Origin: JAZDJJ01 sp043804035
GTDB taxonomy: Bacteria; Bacteroidota; Bacteroidia; Palsa-948
Length of the DNA stretch: 31,371 bases
Direction: 5' to 3'
Assembly (NCBI GenBank): GCA_043804035.1
Contig: JAZDJJ010000115.1
Coordinates: forward strand, 1-31,371
The notes below the pieces were generated by a model, which did no database searches, was not told the DNA's origin, and saw nothing but the letters and a program-made list of their open reading frames with translations. A program made the position numbers and the translations under genes. The first letter of the stretch is position 1, and every line of letters begins with the position of its first letter. Positions 7,295 to 14,319 of this stretch are shown here, in pieces.

Positions 7295-7452
7295 CAGGAC
7301 TTACGCAAACATTCATTTATAAACTAACATTTATGCCACGAAGACACAAAGACACCAAGTTTTTTTGCTTTGTAAGAGAATAGTGGATTTCTTTGTGCTT
7401 CTTTGTGTCCTGGTGCCTTTGTGGCAGAATAAGAAAACTCTGCGTAAGTCCT
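7295..7452. mobile_element. MITE copy 2, AGGACTTACGCA ends, 6-bp target duplication
   Basis: The ends are CAGGACTTACGCA and TGCGTAAGTCCT, with ATAAAT repeated at 7289-7294 and 7453-7458. The interior differs wholly from copies 1 and 3: it holds the opposed arms CCACGAAGACACAAAGACAC and CTTTGTGTCCTGGTGCCTTT, a different repeat family. It is inserted 29 bp before the start codon of the oxidoreductase operon, between any upstream promoter and the ribosome-binding site. Confidence 0.85.
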
Positions 7453-7481
7453 ATAAATATTAAATTAAGGAGAAACAAAAA

Positions 7482-7715
7482 ATGGCAAAAATAAAAGGAA
7501 CAATTGTTATTAATACCGAAAAATGCAAGGGGTGCGAATTGTGTGTACTTGCTTGTCCAACGAGTGTTATTGGCATATCAAAAAACATTAATAATAAAGG
7601 ATATCATTACGCCGAACCGATAAATGATGATTGTAGTGGTTGCGCTAGTTGTGCAGTAATATGCCCTGACGGTGTTATTGCAGTATACAGAACAAAAACA
7701 GTAGTAGCAGTATAA
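7482..7715 (+). CDS. korD: 2-oxoacid:ferredoxin oxidoreductase, delta (ferredoxin) subunit
   Basis: A 77-residue two-cluster ferredoxin that passes electrons from the oxoacid dehydrogenase to an external ferredoxin. Two [4Fe-4S] motifs are complete: C15-x2-C18-x2-C21-x3-C25P and C51-x2-C54-x2-C57-x3-C61P. An AAGGAGA sequence lies 8 bp before the ATG, a strong Shine-Dalgarno site of a kind uncommon in this phylum, so the start is firm. It is the first gene of korDABC, with the alpha subunit 18 bp downstream. A MITE sits just upstream and may separate the operon from its original promoter. The paralogous porD and vorC ferredoxin subunits look similar, so the substrate is not fixed by this gene. 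Confidence 0.88.
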   Translation: MAKIKGTIVINTEKCKGCELCVLACPTSVIGISKNINNKGYHYAEPINDDCSGCASCAVICPDGVIAVYRTKTVVAV

Positions 7716-7733
7716 AAATAAATATTTAAGATA

Positions 7734-8819
7734 ATGGAAGAAATAAAATTAATGAAAGGAAACGAGGCGATAGCCGAAGCGACTATTCGTGCTGGTGCCG
7801 ATGGTTATTTTGGTTATCCTATCACTCCGCAATCAGAAATATTAGAAACACTTATGGTGTTGGAGCCGTGGAAAACTACAGGCATGGTGGTTCTTCAAGC
7901 CGAGAGCGAAGTGGCTGCAATCAACATGGTATATGGTGGTGGTGGCTGTGGCAAAAAAGTAATAACAACTTCTTCAAGTCCCGGTATTAGTTTAATGCAA
8001 GAAGGTTTATCTTATATGGCTGGGGCAGAGATACCGTGTTTGCTGGCAAATATTGTTCGTGGTGGTCCTGGACTTGGAACTATTCAGCCCTCACAAGCCG
8101 ATTATTTTCAAGCATGCAAAGGTGGTGGGCATGGCGATTATCATTTGCTTGTTCTTGCTCCCGCATCAGTACAAGAAATGGCCGACTTTGTAGAACTTGG
8201 ATTTGAACTTGCTTTTAAGTATCGCAATCCTGTGATGATACTCAGTGATGGTGCCATTGGTCAGATGATGGAGAAAGTTATTCTTCGCGAACAAAAGCCC
8301 CGTTGGACAGAAGAAGAAATTCGGAAAATTTCACCTTGGGCAACTATTGGTAAATCACCCGACAGAAACTATAATTTTTTAACCTCTCTTGAATTTGACT
8401 CTGCAGTGCATGAACAATCTAATCTACGTATCCAAGCTAAATATCGTAAGATGAAAGAAAATGAAGTTCGGTATGAAAAATTTCAGTGCGATGATGCTGA
8501 TTACATTATTGTTGCTTTCGGGCTTGCTTCACGCATTTGTCAAAAATCAATTTTAGTTGCCCGAGAAAAGGGTTTGAAAGTAGGACTACTTCGTCCAATT
8601 ACATTATATCCGTTTCCTGTAAAGCCACTCGCTCAACTTGCTGAAAAAACAAAAGGTATGTTAGTAGTTGAAATGAACGCAGGACAAATGATAGAAGATG
8701 TTCGCCTTGCTGTTAATGGAAAAATAAAAGTTGAACACTATGGGCGATTTGGTGGCATTATACCATCACCCTTGGAAATAGTGGAAGCATTAGAAAATAA
8801 AATCATAGGAGGTAAATAA
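7734..8819 (+). CDS. korA: 2-oxoacid:ferredoxin oxidoreductase, alpha subunit (KorA/VorB type)
   Basis: A 361-residue alpha subunit carrying the pyrimidine-binding half of the thiamine-diphosphate site. The opening KLMKGNEAIAEATIRAGADGYFGYPITPQSEI is diagnostic, as are LQAESEVAAINMVYGGGGCGKKVITTSSSPGISLMQEG and the domain II transketolase-C-like part VGLLRPITLYPFP. It combines with the beta, gamma and delta subunits encoded next to it to oxidise a 2-oxoacid to acyl-CoA and CO2 with reduction of ferredoxin, in the cytoplasm of anaerobes. This subfamily is often labelled 3-methyl-2-oxobutanoate dehydrogenase subunit VorB. Sequence alone does not separate 2-oxoglutarate from branched-chain substrates. 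The stop is 2 bp before the beta-subunit ATG. Confidence 0.88.
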   Translation: MEEIKLMKGNEAIAEATIRAGADGYFGYPITPQSEILETLMVLEPWKTTGMVVLQAESEVAAINMVYGGGGCGKKVITTSSSPGISLMQEGLSYMAGAEIPCLLANIVRGGPGLGTIQPSQADYFQACKGGGHGDYHLLVLAPASVQEMADFVELGFELAFKYRNPVMILSDGAIGQMMEKVILREQKPRWTEEEIRKISPWATIGKSPDRNYNFLTSLEFDSAVHEQSNLRIQAKYRKMKENEVRYEKFQCDDADYIIVAFGLASRICQKSILVAREKGLKVGLLRPITLYPFPVKPLAQLAEKTKGMLVVEMNAGQMIEDVRLAVNGKIKVEHYGRFGGIIPSPLEIVEALENKIIGGK

Positions 8820-8821
8820 AT

Positions 8822-9577
8822 ATGAACGACATTGTAAAACCCGAAAATTTAATTTATCAAAAGTCGAAAATTTTAACAGACCGCGTATTTCATTATTGTC
8901 CAGGATGTGGTCATAGTACTGCTCATCGGCTTGTAGCAGAAGTTATTGAAGAATTGAACATTCAGGAAAAAACGATAGCAATATCTCCTGTGGGTTGTTC
9001 GGTTTTTGCTTATCAGTACTTGAATATTGACTGGCAACAAGCAGCACACGGAAGAGCATCAGCTGTTGCTACTGCAATAAAGCGATTATTCCCCGATAGA
9101 TATGTTTTTACTTATCAAGGTGATGGAGATCTTGCTGCTATTGGAACAGCAGAAACCATTCATACTTGTAACCGCGGAGAAAACATTACTATTATTTTTA
9201 TCAACAACGGCATCTATGGTATGACTGGCGGACAAATGGCGCCTACTACACTTCCCGGTGCAAAAACTTCTACCTGCCCTTATGGTCGTGATGTAGAAAT
9301 AATGGGCAATCCATTAAAGATAACTGAACTTGTTGCACAGTTGCCGGGTACATATTTTGTTACTCGCCAATCTGTACATTCACCTGCCGCAGTGAGAAAA
9401 TGCAAAAAAGCATTACGAAAAGCATTTGAAAATCAACCACTAAAAAAAGGAACATCATTCGTAGAAATTGTCTCTAATTGTCCTTCGGGATGGAAAATGA
9501 CACCAGTTCAAGCAAACAAATGGATGGAAGAAAATATGTTTCCTTTCTATCAACTTGGCGATATCAAAAACATATAA
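8822..9577 (+). CDS. korB: 2-oxoacid:ferredoxin oxidoreductase, beta (ThDP-binding) subunit
   Basis: A 251-residue subunit binding the diphosphate end of thiamine diphosphate. HYCPGCGHSTAHR gives conserved cysteines at the front. GDGDLAAIGTAETIHTCNRGENITIIFINN is the Mg-ThDP motif (GDG...NN), and IYGMTGGQMAPTTLPG is the usual following loop. Length matches the family. It follows the alpha gene with almost no gap, as expected for equimolar subunits. The 56-bp gap to the gamma gene contains an ATTACAGATTTCACGATTTA word, one of the short repeats common between genes in this phylum. A link to thiamine supply (thiD/thiE, 5 kb upstream) is biochemical, not a shared operon. Confidence 0.9.
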   Translation: MNDIVKPENLIYQKSKILTDRVFHYCPGCGHSTAHRLVAEVIEELNIQEKTIAISPVGCSVFAYQYLNIDWQQAAHGRASAVATAIKRLFPDRYVFTYQGDGDLAAIGTAETIHTCNRGENITIIFINNGIYGMTGGQMAPTTLPGAKTSTCPYGRDVEIMGNPLKITELVAQLPGTYFVTRQSVHSPAAVRKCKKALRKAFENQPLKKGTSFVEIVSNCPSGWKMTPVQANKWMEENMFPFYQLGDIKNI

Positions 9578-9633
9578 TTACAGATTTCACGATTTAAGAA
9601 TGATTAAATCAAAAATCAATAAACTAAAAAAAT

Positions 9634-10191
9634 ATGACTGAAGAAATTATTATTGCCGGATTTGGAGGCCAAGGCGTGCTTTCAATGGGTAAAATTCTTG
9701 CTTATTCAGGAATTATGCAAAATAAAGAAGTAAGTTGGATGCCTTCTTATGGACCTGAAATGCGTGGGGGCACAGCAAATGTTACCGTTATCATTAGTGA
9801 TGAACGCATCAGTTCGCCTATTCTCAACACTTACGACACTGCTATTATTCTCAATCAGCAATCAATGGATAAGTTTGAAAAATCAGTAAAACCTGGCGGC
9901 TACCTGATTTATGATAGTAACGGAATCACACGTCATCCCGAACGAAAAGATATCAACGTCTATCGCTGCGATGCTACTGATGAAGCAACAAAACACAATA
10001 TGCTGAAAGTTTTTAATATGATGGTGCTTGGTGGTTTTCTTAAATTGAAACCCATTGTAGCATCTGAATTTTTACGAAAAGGTCTTGAAAAATCTTTACC
10101 GGAACGTCATCATAAATTAATCCCCGATAACGAAAAAGCCATTGAAATGGGGAAAAAAATTATACAAAAAGTTTTACTATCAGCTAACTAA
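9634..10191 (+). CDS. korC: 2-oxoacid:ferredoxin oxidoreductase, gamma subunit
   Basis: A 185-residue Rossmann-like subunit that binds CoA and completes the complex. IIIAGFGGQGVLSMGKILAYSG near the N-terminus and WMPSYGPEMRGGTANVTVIIS are the family signatures; TAIILNQQSMDKFEKSVKPGGYLIYDS is the central fold. It closes the oxidoreductase part of the operon. The following small membrane protein starts 13 bp after the stop and may be cotranscribed. Confidence 0.9.
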   Translation: MTEEIIIAGFGGQGVLSMGKILAYSGIMQNKEVSWMPSYGPEMRGGTANVTVIISDERISSPILNTYDTAIILNQQSMDKFEKSVKPGGYLIYDSNGITRHPERKDINVYRCDATDEATKHNMLKVFNMMVLGGFLKLKPIVASEFLRKGLEKSLPERHHKLIPDNEKAIEMGKKIIQKVLLSAN

Positions 10192-10204
10192 AATTAAAAT
10201 TATT

Positions 10205-10435
10205 ATGGAACAATGTTTACTGGGATCTTTTTGTCTGACAACATTGATTATCCTCATTATTCTTCTTGCAATATGGGATGCAGTATGGAAACTTATTGCA
10301 CTTTGGAAATGCGGGCGGAACAATCAGTTGGGTTGGTTTATCTGCATCGGTATTTTTAATACAGCAGGAATACTACCTATCATTTATCTGTTGTGGTTTC
10401 AGAAAAATAATAATGAAAAAATTGTTAGCAACTGA
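10205..10435 (+). CDS. Small two-TM membrane protein, DUF5652-like
   Basis: A 76-residue protein starting MEQCLLGSFCLTTLIILIIL. The frame is open further upstream, but that stretch is the last part of korC read in another frame. Two hydrophobic helices (about residues 8-30 and 42-63) surround WKLIALWKCGRNNQLGWFIC, and the second ends IFNTAGILPIIYLLWF. This matches the DUF5652 pattern of W-K-x-I-A-L-W-K followed by NTxGILxIIYL, seen in many small bacterial membrane proteins of unknown role. Placement 13 bp after korC suggests cotranscription, but nothing ties its function to the oxidoreductase. Confidence 0.75.
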   Translation: MEQCLLGSFCLTTLIILIILLAIWDAVWKLIALWKCGRNNQLGWFICIGIFNTAGILPIIYLLWFQKNNNEKIVSN

Positions 10436-10464
10436 AGCTAAAACACATTTTGTTTGTTATTTAT

Positions 10465-10550
10465 TTCGGCATTTCGGCAGGATCAATGCCCAAAGTATCT
10501 GTTCGTTGAAATTGCCGAAACGAACGCATCCCAAAGATCAATACCCATTT
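10465..10550. repeat. TTCGGCA-family palindromic repeat
   Basis: Starts TTTCGGCATTTCGGCAGGAT and ends with a CCCAAAGATCAATACCCAT copy of the earlier word CAATGCCCAAAG. In the middle GTTCGTT (10501-10507) and AACGAAC (10519-10525) can form a 7-bp stem around an 11-base loop. It lies in the gap between the two convergent transcription units. There is no T-run after the stem, so it is not a convincing terminator. The remaining gap shows no gene. Confidence 0.6.
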
Positions 10551-10648
10551 CAACATGGGGGCTTGCGAATTTTATATTTAGGGTTTGCTGAAAATATTGT
10601 AAGTATATTTCAGGACGAAACAATTATCTGTGGGGATTGAAAAGTTAC

Positions 10649-11713
10649 TTATCTTTTCACATACTGCTCTTCATAATATTTCTGATAATCACCGCTGGTT
10701 ACATTTTTCAGCCATTCTTCATTTGCCAAATACCAGTCAACTGTTTTTTCTAATCCTTCTTCAAATTGAAGAGATGGTTTCCATCCCAATTCTTTTTGAA
10801 GTTTAGATGAATTGATGGCATAACGCAAATCGTGCCCTGAGCGGTCTTTTACAAAAGTGATGAGTTTAGCGGATTCTCCTTTTTTACGACCAAGTTTTTT
10901 GTCCATTATTTTGCAGAGCATTCTGATTAAATCAATATTTCTCCATTCATTGTTTCCGCCAATGTTATAGGTTTCACCAACTTTTCCTCTATGAAAAATT
11001 ACATCAATTGCTTTTGCATGGTCTTCTACAAAAAGCCAGTCGCGTATGTTTTGTCCTTTTCCATAAACAGGACCCGGTTTATTGTTCTTAATATTATTTA
11101 TCGCCAGCGGAATTAGTTTTTCAGGAAAATGATAAGAGCCGTAATTGTTGGAACAATTGGAAATGATAACAGGCAGTTGGTAAGTGTCGTGATAGGCACG
11201 TACAAAATGATCGGAACTTGCTTTGGATGCAGAATAAGGACTGTGTGGATCGTAGGCAGTTGTTTCTTTGAACTTTCCTTTTTTTCCAAGTGAGCCATAT
11301 ACTTCATCGGTGCTTACATAATAAAAAAGTTTCTCTTTCGGAATATTTTCAACAGAGGATTTCCAGAAATGTTTTGCAATATTCAAAAGCGTTACAGTTC
11401 CTGTTACGTTTGTATTTACAAATTCCATCGGATTAGAAATGCTGCGATCAACATGCGACTCTGCGGCAAGATGAATCACTCCATCAAATCTATTTTTCTC
11501 AAAAAGTTTTTGTACTAATTCAGTATTACAAATATCTCCTTTAACAAATTCGTAATTGGATTTTTTTTCTATATCTCTGATATTAGCAAGATTACCTGCG
11601 TAAGTGAGTTTGTCAAGGTTCACGATTTTGTAATCGGGATATTTTGTTACAAACAATCTAACCACATGCGAACCGATAAAACCCGCACCGCCTGTTATTA
11701 AAATTTGTTTCAA
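10649..11713 (-). CDS. rfbB: dTDP-glucose 4,6-dehydratase
   Basis: Converts dTDP-glucose to dTDP-4-keto-6-deoxyglucose, the entry to dTDP-rhamnose and other deoxysugars of surface polysaccharide. A 354-residue short-chain dehydrogenase of the extended type: NAD loop GGAGFIG (8-14), the LDKLTYAGNLANI stretch, catalytic STDEVYG (134-140, with the Thr-Asp-Glu triad that marks dehydratases) and Y160-SAS-K164. NCSNNYGSYHFPEKLIPLAI and GxGxNIRDWLFVEDHAKAI are also diagnostic. No rfbA, rfbC or rfbD is beside it. The nearby glycan-type genes at 14155-18220 and the glycosyltransferase at 3975 may use its product, but that is inference. Confidence 0.96.
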   Translation of the reverse strand: MKQILITGGAGFIGSHVVRLFVTKYPDYKIVNLDKLTYAGNLANIRDIEKKSNYEFVKGDICNTELVQKLFEKNRFDGVIHLAAESHVDRSISNPMEFVNTNVTGTVTLLNIAKHFWKSSVENIPKEKLFYYVSTDEVYGSLGKKGKFKETTAYDPHSPYSASKASSDHFVRAYHDTYQLPVIISNCSNNYGSYHFPEKLIPLAINNIKNNKPGPVYGKGQNIRDWLFVEDHAKAIDVIFHRGKVGETYNIGGNNEWRNIDLIRMLCKIMDKKLGRKKGESAKLITFVKDRSGHDLRYAINSSKLQKELGWKPSLQFEEGLEKTVDWYLANEEWLKNVTSGDYQKYYEEQYVKR

Positions 11714-11735
11714 GTTTAAAGTTTTTAAGTGATGT

Positions 11736-12449
11736 TTATTTACAAAAGATATTACCCAGTTCTTCTGCCTTGATGCTTCCTATCTCAATTGCTTTTTTTA
11801 AATCAATACAAGCGGCGGATTTTTCTCCGTATATGTATTTTGCTGTTGCCGTTGCAATGTATGCTTCACAATTTTTTGAATCTAATAAGATGACTTTATT
11901 GTAATCATCAATTGCATCGCGATAATTGCCGCTTATATCCTGCCAATAGCCGCGACTGTAATATGCTTCTATGTAATTTGGATTCAGTTCAATAGATTTG
12001 TTCAAATCCTCTATCGCACCGCTGTAATCCGACATAAAAGCACGGGCAATAGCGCGGTTGTAATATACTTTATGATTAGACGGATTTAGTTCAATGGCTT
12101 TACTCAAATCATCCACTGCATCAAAATAATTTTCCCGTGATGCTTTTACTATGCCTCGTGATAGGAACGCATCAAAGTATTTCGGATTAAGTTTAATTGC
12201 CAAATTCAAATCGCTCAATGATTTTTTTAATTCCCCGAGTTTAAGAAAAGCAATACCACGAATACAAAATGCACTGTCAAAGTCGGCTTTCTGTTCAATG
12301 GCTTTGGTGCAAAGTTCTATCGCACTTTGATAATCTTTTGCGGTTTCTTTTTCTTTGGCTGATTTTAAAAGAGATGATGCAGTATTCTGTGAGAATGAAA
12401 AAGATGCAACAAAAAGAAAATTAATTAAAAAAATAATGTGTTTGTTCAT
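11736..12449 (-). CDS. Exported TPR-repeat protein
   Basis: A 237-residue protein with a signal peptide (MNKHIIFLINFLFVASFSFS, predicted cleavage soon after) followed by at least five tetratricopeptide repeats from about residue 25 to 225. The repeats carry the A-x-Y-x-R-G and A-I-x-x-x-x-K-A-I-x-L-x-P-x patterns, for example AIELNPSNHKVYYNRAIARA and AIDDYNKVILLD. TPR domains bind peptides, so a periplasmic scaffold or assembly role is likely, but no partner can be named. The gene is 22 bp downstream of the rfbB start on the minus strand (transcribed toward rfbB). It resembles the TPR gene upstream in length and design, so the two may be paralogs. Confidence 0.8.
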   Translation of the reverse strand: MNKHIIFLINFLFVASFSFSQNTASSLLKSAKEKETAKDYQSAIELCTKAIEQKADFDSAFCIRGIAFLKLGELKKSLSDLNLAIKLNPKYFDAFLSRGIVKASRENYFDAVDDLSKAIELNPSNHKVYYNRAIARAFMSDYSGAIEDLNKSIELNPNYIEAYYSRGYWQDISGNYRDAIDDYNKVILLDSKNCEAYIATATAKYIYGEKSAACIDLKKAIEIGSIKAEELGNIFCK

Positions 12450-12467
12450 TGTATATTTATTCTATAC

Positions 12468-12583
12468 TTCGGCAAATTTCGGCAAAGATCAATTACCAAG
12501 CTCAGTATAACATAAATCCTTTTTGATTTTTATTCCGTTTTGTTATTTGATCTTCGGACATTGAGCTTGCCGAAATGCCGAAA
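12468..12583. repeat. TTCGGCA-family inverted repeat between the TPR genes
   Basis: The left arm (12468-12504) equals the 37-bp unit at 2647-2683. The right arm (12548-12583), ending GAGCTTGCCGAAATGCCGAA, is its approximate reverse complement, so the two could fold into a long imperfect stem around a ~43-bp AT-rich loop. It lies just upstream of the second TPR gene and within the transcript of the first, so it could act on mRNA stability. No gene is seen in the rest of this 210-bp gap. Confidence 0.75.
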
Positions 12584-12659
12584 ATATGTATAATTATCAA
12601 TTTTATGTTATTCAGCCAGCGCAGGTTTCTTTTCTAAAATATGAGTTGTTTTTACTTCT

Positions 12660-13271
12660 TTAATTACAATTTTTCTTTATCACATCATAAATTTTGAAAT
12701 AGCCAAGTTCCCCTGCTTTGCTCCAATCTCTACAAGCATCTTTTTTATTGCCTGCCTGAAATTTTGCTGTGCCTCGCTGTGAATAGGATTGGTAATCTTT
12801 TGGATTTATTTCTATCGCCATTGAGAAATCGGCAATAGCATTTTTATAATCTTTCAAAATAAGATAAGAAAGTCCGCGATTAAAATAAGCATCGGCAAAA
12901 GTTCTGTCCAATTCAATAGCTTTCGTAAAATCATTTACAGAGCCATTGTAATCATCAAACTTTGCTTTAAGTTTTCCTCTTCCTTTGTATGCCCTTGGGT
13001 TTTGGGAATTTATCTCAATTGATTTGTTGTAATTCTCCATTGCTTTTTTGGTTTCATTCAGAATGAAACATACTTCGCCGAGATAGAAGAACGCATTATC
13101 ATTTTTGGGATTCAGTTCAACGGCTTTGTTAAATTCCATTTTGGCTACCTCAAAATTTCCCTCGTTGAATTTAGTGATTCCGTTTTTTAAATTGATTACA
13201 GAATCTTGCATTTGAGCATACGAATGTACAATGTACAACGAAAAAAAATAAATCAATATGATTTTTTTCAT
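12660..13271 (-). CDS. Exported TPR-repeat protein
   Basis: A 203-residue protein with a signal peptide (MKKIILIYFFSLYIVHSYAQ) and about four tetratricopeptide repeats. Examples are AFFYLGEVCFILNETKKAM, AYKGRGKLKAKFDDYNGSV and AYFNRGLSYLILKDYKNAI, each followed by an A-I-E-L/I-(N)P-type linker. The C-terminal CRDWSKAGELGYFKIYDVIKK is typical of small Bacteroidota TPR proteins. Probably periplasmic or lipid-anchored through partners; function unknown. Oddly, its first codons coincide with the end of a dispersed repeat (copy B, 13264-13487), so its leader and perhaps its promoter come from repeat sequence. Confidence 0.8.
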   Translation of the reverse strand: MKKIILIYFFSLYIVHSYAQMQDSVINLKNGITKFNEGNFEVAKMEFNKAVELNPKNDNAFFYLGEVCFILNETKKAMENYNKSIEINSQNPRAYKGRGKLKAKFDDYNGSVNDFTKAIELDRTFADAYFNRGLSYLILKDYKNAIADFSMAIEINPKDYQSYSQRGTAKFQAGNKKDACRDWSKAGELGYFKIYDVIKKNCN

Positions 13272-13487
13272 TTGAAAATTATTTTAGGTTCAGTTTATAA
13301 TTACTCAAGTTGTCCTTTCTCGCAAAGACGCAGAGACGCAAAGTTTTATAATGAATTTGATACGCTACATTAACAATTATTTTCGCTATTTCATTTTCTG
13401 TCATAATTTTTTTGCGACTTTGCGTCTTGGCGAGATAATTTTTTCATCCTCCTCGCCTTTGTGTTTGCTAAATCATGATTGTTTCAT
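13264..13487 (-). repeat. 224-bp GxxExxY-derived palindromic repeat, copy B (inverted)
   Basis: Reverse complement of the block at 6742-6965 with about 96 percent identity by eye. It has the same arms (CTCGCAAAGACGCAGAGACG on the plus strand at 13320 and the partner ending near 13435) and the same 41-codon remnant. Its right end on the minus strand, TTTTCAAATGAAAAA, supplies the start codon of the downstream TPR gene. Together with copy A it forms inverted repeats about 6.3 kb apart. Confidence 0.85.
13279..13404 (-). pseudogene. GxxExxY (PDDEXK_3) gene remnant, second copy
   Basis: Forty-one codons starting MTENEIAKIIVNVAYQIH and ending NYKLNLK, identical to the remnant at 6825-6950 except Asn to Asp and Gly to Ser in the tail. 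The GxxExxY motif and nuclease core are absent. The stop lies 7 bp before the start codon of the exported TPR protein. Translation through it is possible, but no product is expected to be functional. Confidence 0.65.
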
Positions 13488-13503
13488 TTTGTAATTATGT
13501 TAT

Positions 13504-13911
13504 TTAGAACGGTAAATTCTCATCTGGTGTTGGCACCAGAGTTTCATCGCTGGTTCCAGGCTGTTCGCTGTGCATAGTTGATTCTGTCGCACTTTCCGAA
13601 CTGACATTTGTACTTTGGGAATTAGTATTACTATTTGCACGCTCTATTTTGAAAACTTCCAACGAATTAAAAAATTTTATTTCTCCCGCCGGATTCCGCC
13701 ATTCCCTTCCTCTCACTTCAAAGTGAACAGTGATTTCTTCGTTTACATTTACTAATTCAACTAATCCACATCTGTCTTGTGTGAGTTGAAAAAGAATTGT
13801 TTGTGGATAAGAAGGAGCATTGTCGGTAAGAACAAACTCTCTTTTTTTGAACCTATCAGAAACTTGATGTTCCGAGGTTTTTACTTTTAGAATACCTGTG
13901 TAAGTGTACAT
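13504..13911 (-). CDS. DUF3127 protein with SSB-like acidic tail
   Basis: A 135-residue protein. Residues 1-90 match the DUF3127 pattern of Bacteroidota: MYTYTGILKVKTSEHQVSDRFKKREFVL, then QTILFQLTQDRC and VHFEVRGREWRNPAGEIKFFNSLEVFKI, a compact beta-rich domain that looks OB-fold-like. A low-complexity Ser/Thr/Glu linker (about 92-125) leads to the terminal DENLPF. Single-stranded DNA-binding proteins end in a very similar acidic tip (for example DDIPF or DDLPF) that recruits repair and replication proteins. The tail suggests that this protein either binds DNA in a similar way or competes for the same partners. That is inference; the family's function is unknown to me. It stands alone. Confidence 0.8.
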   Translation of the reverse strand: MYTYTGILKVKTSEHQVSDRFKKREFVLTDNAPSYPQTILFQLTQDRCGLVELVNVNEEITVHFEVRGREWRNPAGEIKFFNSLEVFKIERANSNTNSQSTNVSSESATESTMHSEQPGTSDETLVPTPDENLPF

Positions 13912-13967
13912 AATTAATATAAAGATTAAAGGTTAAAATTTTGGGTATTTGTTTTAGTTTAATTAAA

Positions 13968-13997
13968 CAAAAGTAAAATTTTATTTACAAATCGCAA
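13968..13997 (-). promoter_or_regulatory. Possible promoter of the DUF3127 gene
   Basis: On the minus strand TACTTTTG (13975-13968) matches TAnnTTTG exactly and a TTG lies 19 bp upstream (13997-13995). The predicted start would give a leader of about 50 nt. The remaining divergent space up to 14154 is AT-rich, with long T and A runs, and must hold the promoter of the plus-strand operon, for which no exact match was found. Confidence 0.38.
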
Positions 13998-14154
13998 TAA
14001 AATTTTTTTTTCATTTTTTTTAATCTATCCATCATAGGCGGAAATGTAAAAATGATTATTTTCTTTCATAAGTCGTTTTTGATTTTTACGCTGTGGGGTA
14101 TATAAACTAATAATACGAACAACAAAAAAACATTTATCTTTACACTCACAATCT

Positions 14155-14319
14155 ATGTCACCACATTTTATTCAATCATTTTTACTCTATATTGATCCAG
14201 GCACTGGCAGTTTGGCTGTTCAGGTTATTCTGGCAGGCATAGTGGCGAGTTGGGTTTTTATAAAAAATGGTTTCCGAATTTTTTTCCCACATTCCAAGAA
14301 GGAGAAAAAAAAATCTTGA
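14155..14319 (+). CDS. YIDPGTGS micro-membrane protein
   Basis: A 54-residue protein, MSPHFIQSFLLYIDPGTGSL followed by one hydrophobic helix (AVQVILAGIVASWVFI) and a basic tail NGFRIFFPHSKKEKKK. The LYIDPGTGSL motif then a single TM helix is a pattern I have seen in short uncharacterised bacterial proteins encoded beside sulfatase-like and glycan genes. Its TGA overlaps the ATG of the methyltransferase as TGATG, which argues strongly that it is real and translationally coupled. Being so short it is easily missed. A role as a membrane anchor or partner for the next two proteins is inference. Confidence 0.75.
   Translation: MSPHFIQSFLLYIDPGTGSLAVQVILAGIVASWVFIKNGFRIFFPHSKKEKKKS

Noticed and set aside
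10266..10640. 124-codon plus-strand frame across the DUF5652 gene and the following repeat
   Set aside because: It reads the DUF5652 gene in the wrong frame and then repeat sequence; no family resemblance.
12600..12659. Short minus-strand frame EVKTTHILEKKPALAE after the second TPR gene
   Set aside because: Only about 20 codons are free of stops and no start or homology is evident; could be a gene-end relic but cannot be supported.
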